A stretch of 64,000 bases of DNA, from contig NZ_JAFBBT010000001.1 in NCBI RefSeq assembly GCF_016907335.1, positions 2,666,001 through 2,730,000 of the forward strand. Reading direction: 5' to 3'. Origin of the DNA: Curtobacterium herbarum. Its GTDB lineage: Bacteria > Actinomycetota > Actinomycetes > Actinomycetales > Microbacteriaceae. This document shows, one piece after another, positions 41,985-51,227 of this stretch. Under the pieces are notes generated by a model. That model saw only the letters and a program-made list of their open reading frames with translations, was not told where the DNA came from and did no database searches. Numbering within the stretch: the stretch's first letter is position 1; each line of letters opens with the position of its first letter. The translations under genes were made by a program, and so were the position numbers.

Positions 41985-43238
41985 TCAGTTGGTGCTGGCG
42001 GTGCCCGGCTCGGCGGCCGGCTCGGCGTCGGTGCCCGGCGCCGGTACCTCGTCGCCGACCTGGTGCCGCCGTCGCCGGAGCTGGATGCGTCCGTGCTGGC
42101 CGCGCTTCGGGATGGCCTCGAGGACGTGGTCGGAGTCGAGCCCGCGCCAGCGTCCGCTCGCGATCGTCGTGACCATCGCGTTGAGGGTGGCGATGAGCGG
42201 GACGGCGAAGAACGCACCGGCGATGCCGGCCAGACCGGAGGCCGCGGTCACGCCGAGCACGACGGCCAGCGGGTGGACCTTGACGGCGTTGCCCATCACG
42301 AGCGGCTGCAGGATGTGCCCCTCGATCTGCTGGACGAGCAGCACGATGCCGAGCACCAGGACGGCGGCGAGCGGGCCGTTGAAGATGAGGGCGACGAAGA
42401 CGGCCAGGAAGCCCGTGACGATCGCACCGACGACCGGGATGAACGCGCCGAGGAACACGATCGCGGCGATCGGGATCACCAGCGGCATGCCGCCGAAGAA
42501 CAGGCCGACGATGAACGCACCGAGCCCGATGCCGACCGCGTCGACGAACGCGACGAAGATCTGCACGCGGATGAAGCTCGTCAGGGTGATCCAGCCGGCG
42601 ACACCCGCACCGTCGACGGTCGCCCGGGCCTTGCGCGGGAACAGGCGGACGGTCCACCGCCAGACGTTCTTGCCGTCGATGAGCAGGAAGATCGTGGTGA
42701 ACAGGATGATGAACAGCGCCTCGAACACGTGCGTGGCGCTCGAACCGGCGCTGGCGACCCCGGACAGGATCGTGCCCGAGTGTTCCTGCACCCACTTCGT
42801 GGCGTCATCGAGCCACTGGTTGACGTCTTTCTGTGAGATCCCGAATCCGGAGTTGAGCACGAACTGCCGCACGTTGCCGTACTGGGACACCATGCGGTCG
42901 CGGAGGGACGGGTACGAGGCGATGATCTGGTCGATCACGAGCCACACCAGTGCCGCCACGGCGGCGAGCCCACCGAGCAGGCTGATGATCACCGCGAGCC
43001 ACTTCGGGACGTGCCAGCGCTGCAGCCGGTTCGAGATCGGCACGAGCAGTGCGGAGATCACGACGCCGATGAGGAAGGGGATGAGGATCTCGCTGAAGAT
43101 CGTCACCAGCCAGATGAAGAGGGCGATGACCCCCGCGACGACGAGCACGCGCCACGAGAACGCTCCCGCGATGCGCATGCCGAGCGGTACCGAGTCCTCG
43201 ACCACGGGGTCGGGATGAGTCTTCTTTCCCCATGCCAT
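41985..43238 (-). CDS. AI-2E (TqsA/PerM-type) transporter family protein
   Basis: 417 aa with about eight membrane segments. The family pattern is paired N-terminal helices (about 30-95), a large soluble loop (about 100-190) and a C-terminal bundle with PLVIPIAAIVFLGAFIPVVGAIVTG and VQQIEGHILQPLVMG, both conserved AI-2E blocks. Substrates in the family range from AI-2 export to Na+/H+ exchange; this one is undetermined. The C-terminal tail is Glu/Ala/Pro rich. Confidence 0.9.
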   Translation of the reverse strand: MAWGKKTHPDPVVEDSVPLGMRIAGAFSWRVLVVAGVIALFIWLVTIFSEILIPFLIGVVISALLVPISNRLQRWHVPKWLAVIISLLGGLAAVAALVWLVIDQIIASYPSLRDRMVSQYGNVRQFVLNSGFGISQKDVNQWLDDATKWVQEHSGTILSGVASAGSSATHVFEALFIILFTTIFLLIDGKNVWRWTVRLFPRKARATVDGAGVAGWITLTSFIRVQIFVAFVDAVGIGLGAFIVGLFFGGMPLVIPIAAIVFLGAFIPVVGAIVTGFLAVFVALIFNGPLAAVLVLGIVLLVQQIEGHILQPLVMGNAVKVHPLAVVLGVTAASGLAGIAGAFFAVPLIATLNAMVTTIASGRWRGLDSDHVLEAIPKRGQHGRIQLRRRRHQVGDEVPAPGTDAEPAAEPGTASTN

Positions 43239-43342
43239 CCCGCCACTGTAGCCACGCGGAACCGGGGATGTACCGGTCGGGGCATGTGTGACCCCGGGGG
43301 GGCCGGATCCGGGCGTCGGCGGCCCTCGGTAGCGTTCCGGTC

Positions 43343-44587
43343 ATGGTCAGGACCACGCTCTCCGCCGCCGAGGCCCGCCGCGTCGCCCTGGCTGCCCAGG
43401 GCTTCGGCCGGGCGACCTCGGCAGCGCCCGTGACGACTCGTTCGGTGTCGGCTGGCCTGGCCCGGCTCGGGGTGCTGCAGATCGACTCCGTAAACGTCTT
43501 CGAGCGCAGCCACTACCTGCCGCTCTTCGCCCGGCTCGGCCCCTACGACAAGGGCACCCTCGACCGGTTGACGCTGACGCAGCGCAGCCCCTGGATCGAG
43601 TACTGGGCGCACGAGGCCGCGTTCGTCCCCCGGGAGGACCTGCGGCTGTTCCACTGGCGGATGGCGGCGTACCGGCAGCGCGACACCACGAACCCGCTCC
43701 GGGTCGCCGGCGTCGAACGCACCGCACGGGTCCGGGGCGAACTGCTGGCCCTGCTCGCCGCCGAGGGGCCGATGCCCGCGAGCGCCGTCGAGCACGAGTC
43801 GAACGTCCGACGCGGACCGTGGTGGGGGTGGAGCGACGTGAAGCACGGGCTCGAGCAGCTGTTCCGGTGGGGTGACGTGGTCAGCGCCGGACGGTCGGGG
43901 TTCGAGCGGGTCTACGCGCTGCCCGAGCAGGTGCTGCCGGCGGGGTACTTCGAGGCCGCGCCCGACCGGGCCGATGCCGTACGGGAGCTCGTCCGCCGCT
44001 CCGCCCGGGCCTTGGGTGTCGGCACCCGCGCCGACCTGGCCGACCACCACCGGCTGCGCTCCGACGACACCGCCGCCGCGATCGCCGACCTGCAGGACGC
44101 CGGGGAACTGGTGCCGGTGTCGGTCGAGGGGTGGCGCGACCGGGCGTGGATGCACGTCGACGCCCGGGTGCCCCGTCGAGTCGAGGTCGACGCGGTGCTC
44201 AGCCCCTTCGACCCCGTCGTGTGGTTCCGACCGCGGGCGGAGCGGCTGTTCGACTTCCACTACCGGATCGAGATCTACACCCCGGCGCCGAAGCGGGTGT
44301 TCGGGTACTACGTGCTGCCGGTGCTGCAGGACGACGTGCTGGTCGGGCGGATCGACCTGAAGAGCGATCGGCAGCGCGGGGTGCTGCACGTCCGGACGGC
44401 GTGGCACGAACCGGCAGCAGTGATCGACGTCGAGCGGCTGGCCGTACTGCTCCGGCGGACGGCTGCCTGGCAGGGGCTCGACGGGGTCGAGGTCACCGAC
44501 CGCGGCACCGCTGCCGGCGCGCTGGCAGCAGCGCTCGGCGTCGTCCCGGTCGAGGCACCGGAGCTCGGTGCCGTCCCGGTCGACTGA
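43343..44587 (+). CDS. YcaQ-like winged-helix DNA glycosylase family protein
   Basis: 414 aa, HTH_42/YcaQ family. The catalytic-type QxD motif is present in VLQIDSVNVFERSHYLPLFARLG (Gln and Asp at about 46-48). Further family blocks: YWAHEAAFVP, PVWWG-like RRGPWWGWSDVKHGLEQLFRWGDV, and LSPFDPVVWFRPRAERLFDFHYRIEIYTP. YcaQ/AZL enzymes remove alkylated or cross-linked bases. The gene is divergent from the AI-2E permease. Confidence 0.9.
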   Translation: MVRTTLSAAEARRVALAAQGFGRATSAAPVTTRSVSAGLARLGVLQIDSVNVFERSHYLPLFARLGPYDKGTLDRLTLTQRSPWIEYWAHEAAFVPREDLRLFHWRMAAYRQRDTTNPLRVAGVERTARVRGELLALLAAEGPMPASAVEHESNVRRGPWWGWSDVKHGLEQLFRWGDVVSAGRSGFERVYALPEQVLPAGYFEAAPDRADAVRELVRRSARALGVGTRADLADHHRLRSDDTAAAIADLQDAGELVPVSVEGWRDRAWMHVDARVPRRVEVDAVLSPFDPVVWFRPRAERLFDFHYRIEIYTPAPKRVFGYYVLPVLQDDVLVGRIDLKSDRQRGVLHVRTAWHEPAAVIDVERLAVLLRRTAAWQGLDGVEVTDRGTAAGALAAALGVVPVEAPELGAVPVD

Positions 44588-44632
44588 CGGCGGTCGGTGT
44601 GGTGGTCGCCGCGGTGGTCGCCGTGGTGCTCG

Positions 44633-45214
44633 CTAGAACTGCACCCGCGGCGGCTCGGCGATCGCGGCGGGCTCGGCGGTCTCGAAGAACGGTGCCTCGC
44701 CGACCCCGCGACGTTTGGCGATGCTCGACGCCGGGAACGACTTCACCTTGGTGTTGAGTTCGCGGACGCCACCGTTGTAGTGCCGGCGGGCGGACTGGAT
44801 CTTGTCCTCGGTCGAGACCAGCCGCGACTGCAGCTCGAGGAAGGACTGGCTGGACTGCAGCTGCGGGTACCCCTCGGCGACCCGGAACACGCCCCGCAGC
44901 GCCTTCTGCATGTGCCCCTCGGCAGCGGAGGCGGCGACCGCGTCGTGCGCGGCCAGCGTCTCGGCGCGGGCGTCGGTGACGGCCGCGATCGCGGACTTCT
45001 CGTGCGCGGCGTGACCCTGCACGGTGTCGACGATCGTCGGGATGAGCTCGGCGCGTTCCTGCAGCTGGGCGGCGATCTCGGCCCAGGCGGTGTCGACGCG
45101 GTGCTGCAGCGCGGTGAGGGACTTCTGGCTCGCCCAGAACCAGATCCCGATCACCACGAGGACGACGACCACAACGCCGATCACGATGAGCGTCGTGACG
45201 AGTCCGGTGTCCAT
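44633..45214 (-). CDS. lemA: LemA family protein
   Basis: 193 aa. One N-terminal membrane helix (5-28), then the helical LemA domain with LQHRVDTAWAEIAAQLQERAELIP and SRLVSTEDKIQSARRHYNGGVRELNTKV, including the conserved ARxxYN block. The function is unknown; it is often near membrane proteases. The C-terminus (ETAEPAAIAEPPRVQF) is typical. Confidence 0.93.
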   Translation of the reverse strand: MDTGLVTTLIVIGVVVVVLVVIGIWFWASQKSLTALQHRVDTAWAEIAAQLQERAELIPTIVDTVQGHAAHEKSAIAAVTDARAETLAAHDAVAASAAEGHMQKALRGVFRVAEGYPQLQSSQSFLELQSRLVSTEDKIQSARRHYNGGVRELNTKVKSFPASSIAKRRGVGEAPFFETAEPAAIAEPPRVQF

Positions 45215-45488
45215 TCGGGCGTACTCCTTTGCGCGTCGGGCCGCAGTTGCGTGCGGACCTCCGCAGCCCGCTGGTCGGACCTCAGCGGTCCGGATCGATC
45301 CTACCGAGCACCTCTGAGCACCCTCTCCGCCGGCCCATCTTCACGGCCGATTCCCGAGTGACGCACACCGAGCTCGCGGGCCACGTCCGGTACAGCCCCC
45401 GGGTCCCACTCAGGAACGGCCGCCGGAGCCGCGGAAGCGGGGTGTTCCTCCGCGCGGGGTGTTGACCGGAGCGCCCGGATCGCGTGGG

Positions 45489-47972
45489 ATGGACCGGATG
45501 GACACGGCCGGGGACAACGTGCAGCACCGGGACGTCGGGGGCGACGCCCGACCTCGACGACCCCGCAGGACCGCCGCGGCCCGCCTGCTGGTCGCGGCGC
45601 TCGGCCTGGTGCTCCTGCCCCTGGCGTCCGTCCCAGCCCTGGCGACGACGCTCCCCGGGGCCGAGACGCTGACCCGCGCCGCGGGCACGGACTCCAGCAC
45701 CGGCACCGGCACCGGCACCGGCACCGCAGCCACGCCGGCAACCCAGGCGTCGCAGACGAAGGCCCCGGCCTCCACGAACCCCGCACCGGCCCCCGGCGCG
45801 AGCGACGCCACGAGCCCGGCCCCCACGACCACCCCCACCCCACCGTCCGGCGGCGCCCCGACCGCACCCACGATCGTGGACCCGGGGGACATCACGACCG
45901 CCCTCGCGCGCTTCACCGGCCGGGCGACCCCGGGCCACCAGGTCCGTGTCGCCGAACCCGCCGTCCCCTCTGCCTCGGTCTGCCGTGCCACGGCGACGAC
46001 GACCGGGGACTGGTCCTGCGTCGGGACGGTCCACTCCGGCCCCGCGCAGGTCTTCACCGTCCTGGACACGACGGCGTCCGCACTGCCGAGTGCCGATGCC
46101 GCGCCGTCGGACGTCATCGTCCCGCCGACCATCGACGCCCGTCGGCCCAGCACGGGGACGGTCACCGGGACCGGCCACCCGGGCGCCACCGTGACCGTCA
46201 GCCGGTCCGGCTCCACCGCGGTGCTGACCGCCGTGGTCTCCGCCGGCGGCACCTGGACGGCCCGGTGGGGTTCCGGCGCGAGCGCACCGGCCGACGGCCC
46301 CGTCAGCGTCAGCGCCACCCAGACGGCGAGCACCGCGACCGGGTACCGCTCCGACCTCCGGAGTGCCGCCTCCGCCGCCCGGACCCTGGTCGTCGACCGG
46401 ACCGCCCCGGCCGCACCACGGATCACCGCGCCGGCCCGGTCCGCCACGGTCGGTCCCGAGCGGGTCCGGATCGCGGGGACCGCCGAGCCGGACACCGTCG
46501 TCACCGCCTACGTCGACTCGACCGCGGTCTGCCAGGCGTCGGTCGCCGCCGACGGCACGTGGTCCTGCCGGGCCGCCGACAGCCTCCGCGCCGGGTCGCA
46601 CCAGGTCCGGGCGGTCGCCCAGGACGAAGCGGGCAACGCCTCGTCCCCCGCGACCGCGCTCAGCTTCCGGGTCAGCGGGACCGCATCGTCCGCTCCGGCC
46701 ACCAGCACGCCCGGGTCGACCTCGGGCAGCGGGACCGGCAGCGGCGCGGACGGCACCGGCGACGGGTCCACCGGCCCGACGAACAGTGCCGGCCAGACCG
46801 GCGGTCCCAGCCCCGCCGACGGCGCTGGCTCGACGACCGGCTCGGGCCCGACGAACGGTGCCGGCCCGACGAGCGGCGCCGGGCAGACCGGCGGCCCGGC
46901 CGGCGGCTCCGGTTCGGGCGGCGCCGGGACCCCCGGCAGCGCACTGCCCGGCGGACCCGGCAGCCACGGCGGTGGTCCGGACTGGACGGGTCCGGCGGGC
47001 GACTGGACCGTCGCCACGGGCTACGACCACGCCGTCCCCACCATCCAGTCCGCGTTCTCCTGGCGCACCCTCGCCGTCGCCGCGGGCGTCGCGGCCGCGT
47101 TCCTCCTGCTCGTCGCCGGTCCGGGGCGCGTCCTCGCCGGGGCCGTCCGGAGTCGGATGCCGTTCGGGGCCGCCCGCTTCACCGGCCGCAACCGCACCCG
47201 CTCCGAACGCCGCCGCGGTGACGACGCCGTCGCGAGCTGGATCACGATCACGATCGGGATCGCCGTCGCCGGTCTGCTCGCGCTCCTCGGCACCGGCATC
47301 GCGCTGGAGGCCCGCTACGTCCGCCTCGCGATCGGCGTCGTCGCCGGGGTCGCGGTGCTCAGCGCCGGTGTCGTCCTCACCACGCGCTGGACCGCCGGCG
47401 AGGACCGCCACACCGTCACCTACCGGCTCTCCCCCGGTCTGCTCCTGGCCGCCGTCCTGGCGAGTGGGCTGACCCGGGCCGCGGACCTCTCCCCCGCCCT
47501 CGTCGTCGGCGTCCTCCTCGTGCCGGTCGCCCGGACCGACCTGGACACCGCCGCCCTGCACCTCGGCCGGAGCGTCGCGGCCTGCGCGCGGAGTGCGACC
47601 TGGCGGTCGGTCGCACTGCTCGTCCTGGCGGTCGTCGGCTGGGTCCTGCACAGCGTCACCCCGTCCTCCGGGTTCGCCGGCTCGCTCGTCTCCGAGTTCG
47701 CCAGTACCCTCTGCGTCGGCGGCCTCGGATCGCTCGTCGTGACGCTGCTGCCCCTCCGCGGGACGGCGGGTGCCGCGCTCGCCTCGGTCTCCCGGCCCCG
47801 GTACGCAGCCCTCGCGGCGGTCGGCGTCGGCCTCGCCGCCGCCGTCTACTCCGGCACGGCCGGCACGCACGTCCCCGTCGCCGCGATGGCCACCGGCGTC
47901 GGCGTGGTCCTGCTGGCGGCCGCGGCCGCCTGGGCGTGGCTCCGGTTCGACGGGGCCGCCGTCCGGTCCTGA
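45489..47972 (+). CDS. large secreted/membrane mosaic: Ig-like repeats plus polytopic C-terminus
   Basis: 827 aa from ATG 45489 (GTG 45459 or ATG 45498 also possible). Order: basic n-region and signal/anchor helix (about 32-52), a Thr/Ser/Gly/Pro linker (TGTGTGTG) to about 130, three Ig-like domains (about 130-205, 215-305, 315-405; GxxxPGxxVTV and DGTWSC-type strands; Cys pairs in the first and third), a Gly/Ser linker (405-525), and about eight membrane helices (535-820). Ig-like domains suggest adhesion or cell-wall contact; the membrane part is unrecognised. It is divergent from lemA. Confidence 0.85.
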   Translation: MDRMDTAGDNVQHRDVGGDARPRRPRRTAAARLLVAALGLVLLPLASVPALATTLPGAETLTRAAGTDSSTGTGTGTGTAATPATQASQTKAPASTNPAPAPGASDATSPAPTTTPTPPSGGAPTAPTIVDPGDITTALARFTGRATPGHQVRVAEPAVPSASVCRATATTTGDWSCVGTVHSGPAQVFTVLDTTASALPSADAAPSDVIVPPTIDARRPSTGTVTGTGHPGATVTVSRSGSTAVLTAVVSAGGTWTARWGSGASAPADGPVSVSATQTASTATGYRSDLRSAASAARTLVVDRTAPAAPRITAPARSATVGPERVRIAGTAEPDTVVTAYVDSTAVCQASVAADGTWSCRAADSLRAGSHQVRAVAQDEAGNASSPATALSFRVSGTASSAPATSTPGSTSGSGTGSGADGTGDGSTGPTNSAGQTGGPSPADGAGSTTGSGPTNGAGPTSGAGQTGGPAGGSGSGGAGTPGSALPGGPGSHGGGPDWTGPAGDWTVATGYDHAVPTIQSAFSWRTLAVAAGVAAAFLLLVAGPGRVLAGAVRSRMPFGAARFTGRNRTRSERRRGDDAVASWITITIGIAVAGLLALLGTGIALEARYVRLAIGVVAGVAVLSAGVVLTTRWTAGEDRHTVTYRLSPGLLLAAVLASGLTRAADLSPALVVGVLLVPVARTDLDTAALHLGRSVAACARSATWRSVALLVLAVVGWVLHSVTPSSGFAGSLVSEFASTLCVGGLGSLVVTLLPLRGTAGAALASVSRPRYAALAAVGVGLAAAVYSGTAGTHVPVAAMATGVGVVLLAAAAAWAWLRFDGAAVRS

Positions 47973-48013
47973 GTCGCCCCGCTCGCTGCGTGCGGTGGAG
48001 CCGGGGGTCCTGT

Positions 48014-48057
48014 CGGACGGGAGGCGCGGTGCGGCCCCGCCACGGACCTCCCGTCCG
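48014..48057. terminator. GGACGGGAGG-family hairpin
   Basis: Imperfect arms CGGACGGGAGGCGCGGTGCGG and its counterpart (about 17 of 21 pairs), between the convergent mosaic-protein gene and ThrE-like gene. Confidence 0.7.
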
Positions 48058-48169
48058 CCGCCGGCACCGTCACGGCACCGCACCGCGTCCCGCGTGCTGG
48101 TCGGGGCGTGGCCCCGACGTCGGTGCTGCAGTGCGTCAGTACGCCAGCGCGGTCAGCGCGACGGCGCCG

Positions 48170-49489
48170 TCAGTGCGTGGGGGCCGAGCGGGCGAAGAGG
48201 CCCGGCAGGAGGCCGCCGATCTTCGTGCCGACGCAGAGGCTGATGAACGTGGCGAGCGGCGTCGCGAGCGCCCCGGCGTCGAAGGTCGACAGCGCGACCA
48301 GCCCGACCGTGCCGGGCACGAGCAGCAGGAACGCCGGACGGAACGACACCGTCGCCGGGATGACGGGCACGATCCGCTCCAGCACACGCGTCGCGACGAA
48401 GAGCAGTGCGGCGGCCAGCCCGGTCGCGACGACGCTGCCGCTGAACGGGGTCAGCCACGAGACGACCGCGTAGGCGGTGACCATCACGACGACCGAGGCC
48501 GCGGTGAGCCGCCAGCCCGAGCCGAAGACCAGGCTGATGCCGGTCGCCAGGACCACGACGGCGACCCACGATGCCCAGAGTGGTGGCACGGCCTCCCACC
48601 CGGCGCGGTCGGTGCCGATGCCGGCGACCTCGCCGACGAGGGCAGCCGAGGTCGGGTCGACGTGCAGACCGGTGACCGCGCTGCCGGCCGCGATGCCCGC
48701 CGCCATGAAGCCGAGCATGATCAGGCCCTGCATCAGCCGGGCCGAGCCGGTGACGATGTCCGCCGCGGTGAGCTCGAGCAGCGCGTTGGTGATGAGCGCT
48801 CCCGGCACGAACACCGCGACCGGGGCGCAGACGGCGTACAGGGGGACGTGGTCGAACCCGGTGCTCGCGGCCACGAGCCCGACGACCGCGGTCGCACAGA
48901 ACGCGGCGAGGAACGGGACGACGGCGATGGCCTCACGGAAGCGCCGGAGCAGCAGCCCGATCACACCGACGAGGGCGCCGACCGCCAGCGCGACGAGCAC
49001 CGCCCACCACGGGCAGCGGAAGACGACGGCGAGGCCGGCCGACGTCAGCGCGTTGCCGAGTACCCAGGGCAGCGGTGCCGGCGGACGGGTGCCCTGCCGG
49101 ATGCTGCGGACCCGGGCGGGGATCTCGGCCAGGGCGATCGCGCCCCGCTCGAGTCCGAGGACCAGACGGTTCGCCCGCGCGGACTGGCGGAACGACAGCT
49201 CGATGCCCTCGGCGTTCACGATGGTGGCGGCGCCGGTCGCCGTCTCGCTGACGATCACCAGGGCCGGCAGCACGCCGACCGCCAGGCCGTCGACCCCGGC
49301 GGCGTCGCGGGTCTTCTCGAGGGCGGACCGGACGTCGGTGACCGAGCTGCCGGCGTCCAGCAGCAGGGCGCCGAGCGTGCCGAGGAGCATGCCGATCGGG
49401 ACGGTCTCGCCGTCGATGACCTCGACGTGGGCCTCGGGGCGCCGGAGCGCGTCCCGGAGGTTCGTCAGCGCACTCCCGATCCCGACCAC
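48170..49489 (-). CDS. threonine/serine exporter family protein (ThrE-like)
   Basis: 439 aa. The N-terminal cytoplasmic/PF06738-like part (SSVTDVRSALEKTRDAAG...ALVIVSETATG) is followed by about ten membrane helices, with the second half resembling the ThrE_2 domain (FRPAFLLLVPGTVGLVALSTFD...GTKIGGLLPGLF). ThrE exports threonine and serine in C. glutamicum, both domains fused as here. GTG 49489 has no Shine-Dalgarno, and leaderless translation is likely. The tRNA follows upstream of it by about 40 bp. Confidence 0.9.
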   Translation of the reverse strand: MVGIGSALTNLRDALRRPEAHVEVIDGETVPIGMLLGTLGALLLDAGSSVTDVRSALEKTRDAAGVDGLAVGVLPALVIVSETATGAATIVNAEGIELSFRQSARANRLVLGLERGAIALAEIPARVRSIRQGTRPPAPLPWVLGNALTSAGLAVVFRCPWWAVLVALAVGALVGVIGLLLRRFREAIAVVPFLAAFCATAVVGLVAASTGFDHVPLYAVCAPVAVFVPGALITNALLELTAADIVTGSARLMQGLIMLGFMAAGIAAGSAVTGLHVDPTSAALVGEVAGIGTDRAGWEAVPPLWASWVAVVVLATGISLVFGSGWRLTAASVVVMVTAYAVVSWLTPFSGSVVATGLAAALLFVATRVLERIVPVIPATVSFRPAFLLLVPGTVGLVALSTFDAGALATPLATFISLCVGTKIGGLLPGLFARSAPTH

Positions 49490-49526
49490 AGGGTCAGCGT
49501 AACGAGTCCGGGGCGGTCGGTTCTCG

Positions 49527-49600
49527 TACCCCCGGTGGGACTCGAACCCACAACTCAGCGATTTTAAGTCGCGTGCCTCTACCGATTGGGCCACGGGGGC
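49527..49600 (-). tRNA. tRNA with anticodon UAA (tRNA-Leu, short variable loop)
   Basis: 74 nt. Acceptor GCCCCCG / CGGGGGT then A73, D-arm with GGTAGAGGC, anticodon loop CTTAAAA (anticodon UAA), T-arm GTGGG-TTCGAGT-CCCAC. The CCA is not encoded. The variable region is only about 5 nt, whereas bacterial tRNA-Leu usually has a long (class II) arm. I call tRNA-Leu from the anticodon. It lies in the spacer between the ThrE-like and ndh genes. Confidence 0.85.
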
Positions 49601-49645
49601 GCACGACCGCTGCCGGTCGGGCCCGATCAGCCTACCGACGCGGAA

Positions 49646-49676
49646 GAGGGCGGCCACCCACCGGGTGACCGCCCTC
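49646..49676 (-). terminator. ndh terminator hairpin
   Basis: Arms GAGGGCGGCCACCC / GGGTGACCGCCCTC with one mismatch and a 3-base loop, 35 bp beyond the ndh stop. Confidence 0.7.
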
Positions 49677-49710
49677 CTCCGGACGTGTTCGAGCTGCGTG
49701 CTCGGTCGGC

Positions 49711-51183
49711 TTACTCGGTCTTCGCCGACTCGCCGGCGGCGACGGGCTCGGCTTCCTTCGAGACGTCCTCGGCGGGCGTCGCGTAGGCGGGGCCTGCTGC
49801 GCCGGCGGGCTGGCCGGCGGCCGGGGACTCCGCTTCCGGAGCAGCCTCGACGGCCGGCTTCGGACGGGAGGCCCAGGCCTCGAACGCGGCGCGAGGGGTC
49901 TCGCGGTCGTCGAGGGACGCGATGTCGCGCCCCAGGAAGAAGTTGCCGACCCAGTCGCCGACGACGCGGATCTTGCGCTCCCACGACGGCATGGCCAGGC
50001 CGTGGTAGCCGCGGTGGGCGCCCCAGGCGAGGAAGCCCTTCATGGCGAACTTGCCGGACTGGAACACACCGATGCCGAGCCCCAGGCCCGCGACGGCGCC
50101 GAGGTTCTCGTGCTTGTAGTCGACCGTCGCTTCGCCGCGGATCGTGGCGACGAGGTTCTTGGCGAGCTGCTTCGCCTGACGGACCGCGTGCTGGGCGTTC
50201 GGCACGCACATGCCGCCGACGCCACCACCGGTGAGGTCGGGGACGGCTGCGACGTCACCACAGGCCCAGGCGTCGGCGATGACGGTGTCCTCGTCGACGA
50301 TGCGCAGGTCGGGCTGCACGGTGATGCGGCCGCGCGGCTCGAGCGGGAAGTCGGTGCCCTTGACCATCGGGTTCGCCATGACGCCGGCGGTCCAGATGAT
50401 CAGGTCGGACTCGATGACCTCGATCGACTCGTCCTTGGCCTTGAGCTGGCAGACGCCGCCCACGGCCGAGGCCAGCTGTGTCTCGAGGTGCACCGTGGCA
50501 CCGCGTTCGGCGAGGTTCTTGAGCACCCAGTGCGACGTCTCGAGCGAGACCTCGGGCATGATGCGGCCCATCGCCTCGACCAGGTGGAAGTGCGTGTCCT
50601 CGAAGGCGATCTGCGGGTAGCTGCTGAGCAGGTCCGACACGAAGGAACGGAGCTCGGCGAACACCTCGATGCCGGCGAAGCCACCGCCGACGACGACGAC
50701 CGTGAGCAGACGCTGCCGCTCGGGGCCGGCCGGCATGTTGGCGGCCTTGGCGAAGTTGGTGAGGATCTTGTCGCGGATCGCGGCGGCCTCTTCGATGGTC
50801 TTCAGGCCGATGGCCTCGTCCGCGACACCCGGGATCGGGAACGTGCGGGACACGGCGCCGGCCGTCATCACGATCTGGTCGTAGGACTCTTCCCACGGCT
50901 CGCCGAGCTCGGGGGTGATCGTCGCGGTGCGGTTCGCGTGGTCGACCTTGGTGACCTTCGCGGTGACGACGCGCGTCGACTTGAGGTGGCGGCGGTGCGA
51001 GACCACGGCGTGACGCGGCTCGATGGACCCGGCGGCGACCTCGGGCAGGAACGGCTGGTACGTCATGTACGGCAGCGGGTCCACCATCACGACGTCGGCT
51101 TCGCCCTTGCGAAGGTGCTTCTCGAGCTTCCAGGCGGTGTAGAAGCCGGCGTAACCGCCGCCGACGACGAGGATCTTGGGCAC
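49711..51183 (-). CDS. ndh: type II NADH dehydrogenase (NDH-2 family)
   Basis: 490 aa. Two nucleotide-binding folds: FAD GGGYAG (8-13) and NAD GGGFAG (166-171); also MTAGAVSRTFPIPGV and WACGDVAAVPD, the FAD-binding Asp block. It passes electrons from NADH to menaquinone without pumping protons. C-terminal amphipathic region YHGLAMPSWERKIRVVGDWVGNFFLGRD anchors it; a 65-residue Ala/Glu/Pro tail follows. GTG start after AAGGAG. NADH dehydrogenase versus other FAD oxidoreductase is likely, not certain. Confidence 0.9.
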   Translation of the reverse strand: MPKILVVGGGYAGFYTAWKLEKHLRKGEADVVMVDPLPYMTYQPFLPEVAAGSIEPRHAVVSHRRHLKSTRVVTAKVTKVDHANRTATITPELGEPWEESYDQIVMTAGAVSRTFPIPGVADEAIGLKTIEEAAAIRDKILTNFAKAANMPAGPERQRLLTVVVVGGGFAGIEVFAELRSFVSDLLSSYPQIAFEDTHFHLVEAMGRIMPEVSLETSHWVLKNLAERGATVHLETQLASAVGGVCQLKAKDESIEVIESDLIIWTAGVMANPMVKGTDFPLEPRGRITVQPDLRIVDEDTVIADAWACGDVAAVPDLTGGGVGGMCVPNAQHAVRQAKQLAKNLVATIRGEATVDYKHENLGAVAGLGLGIGVFQSGKFAMKGFLAWGAHRGYHGLAMPSWERKIRVVGDWVGNFFLGRDIASLDDRETPRAAFEAWASRPKPAVEAAPEAESPAAGQPAGAAGPAYATPAEDVSKEAEPVAAGESAKTE

Positions 51184-51227
51184 GGTTCGTGTTCTCCTTG
51201 GGGTGGGGTGAGCTGCTGGGAGGCTGG

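Noticed and set aside
45282..48083. 933-codon minus-strand frame
   Set aside because: Antisense of the mosaic Ig-like gene; composition is Gly/Arg repeats with no domain.
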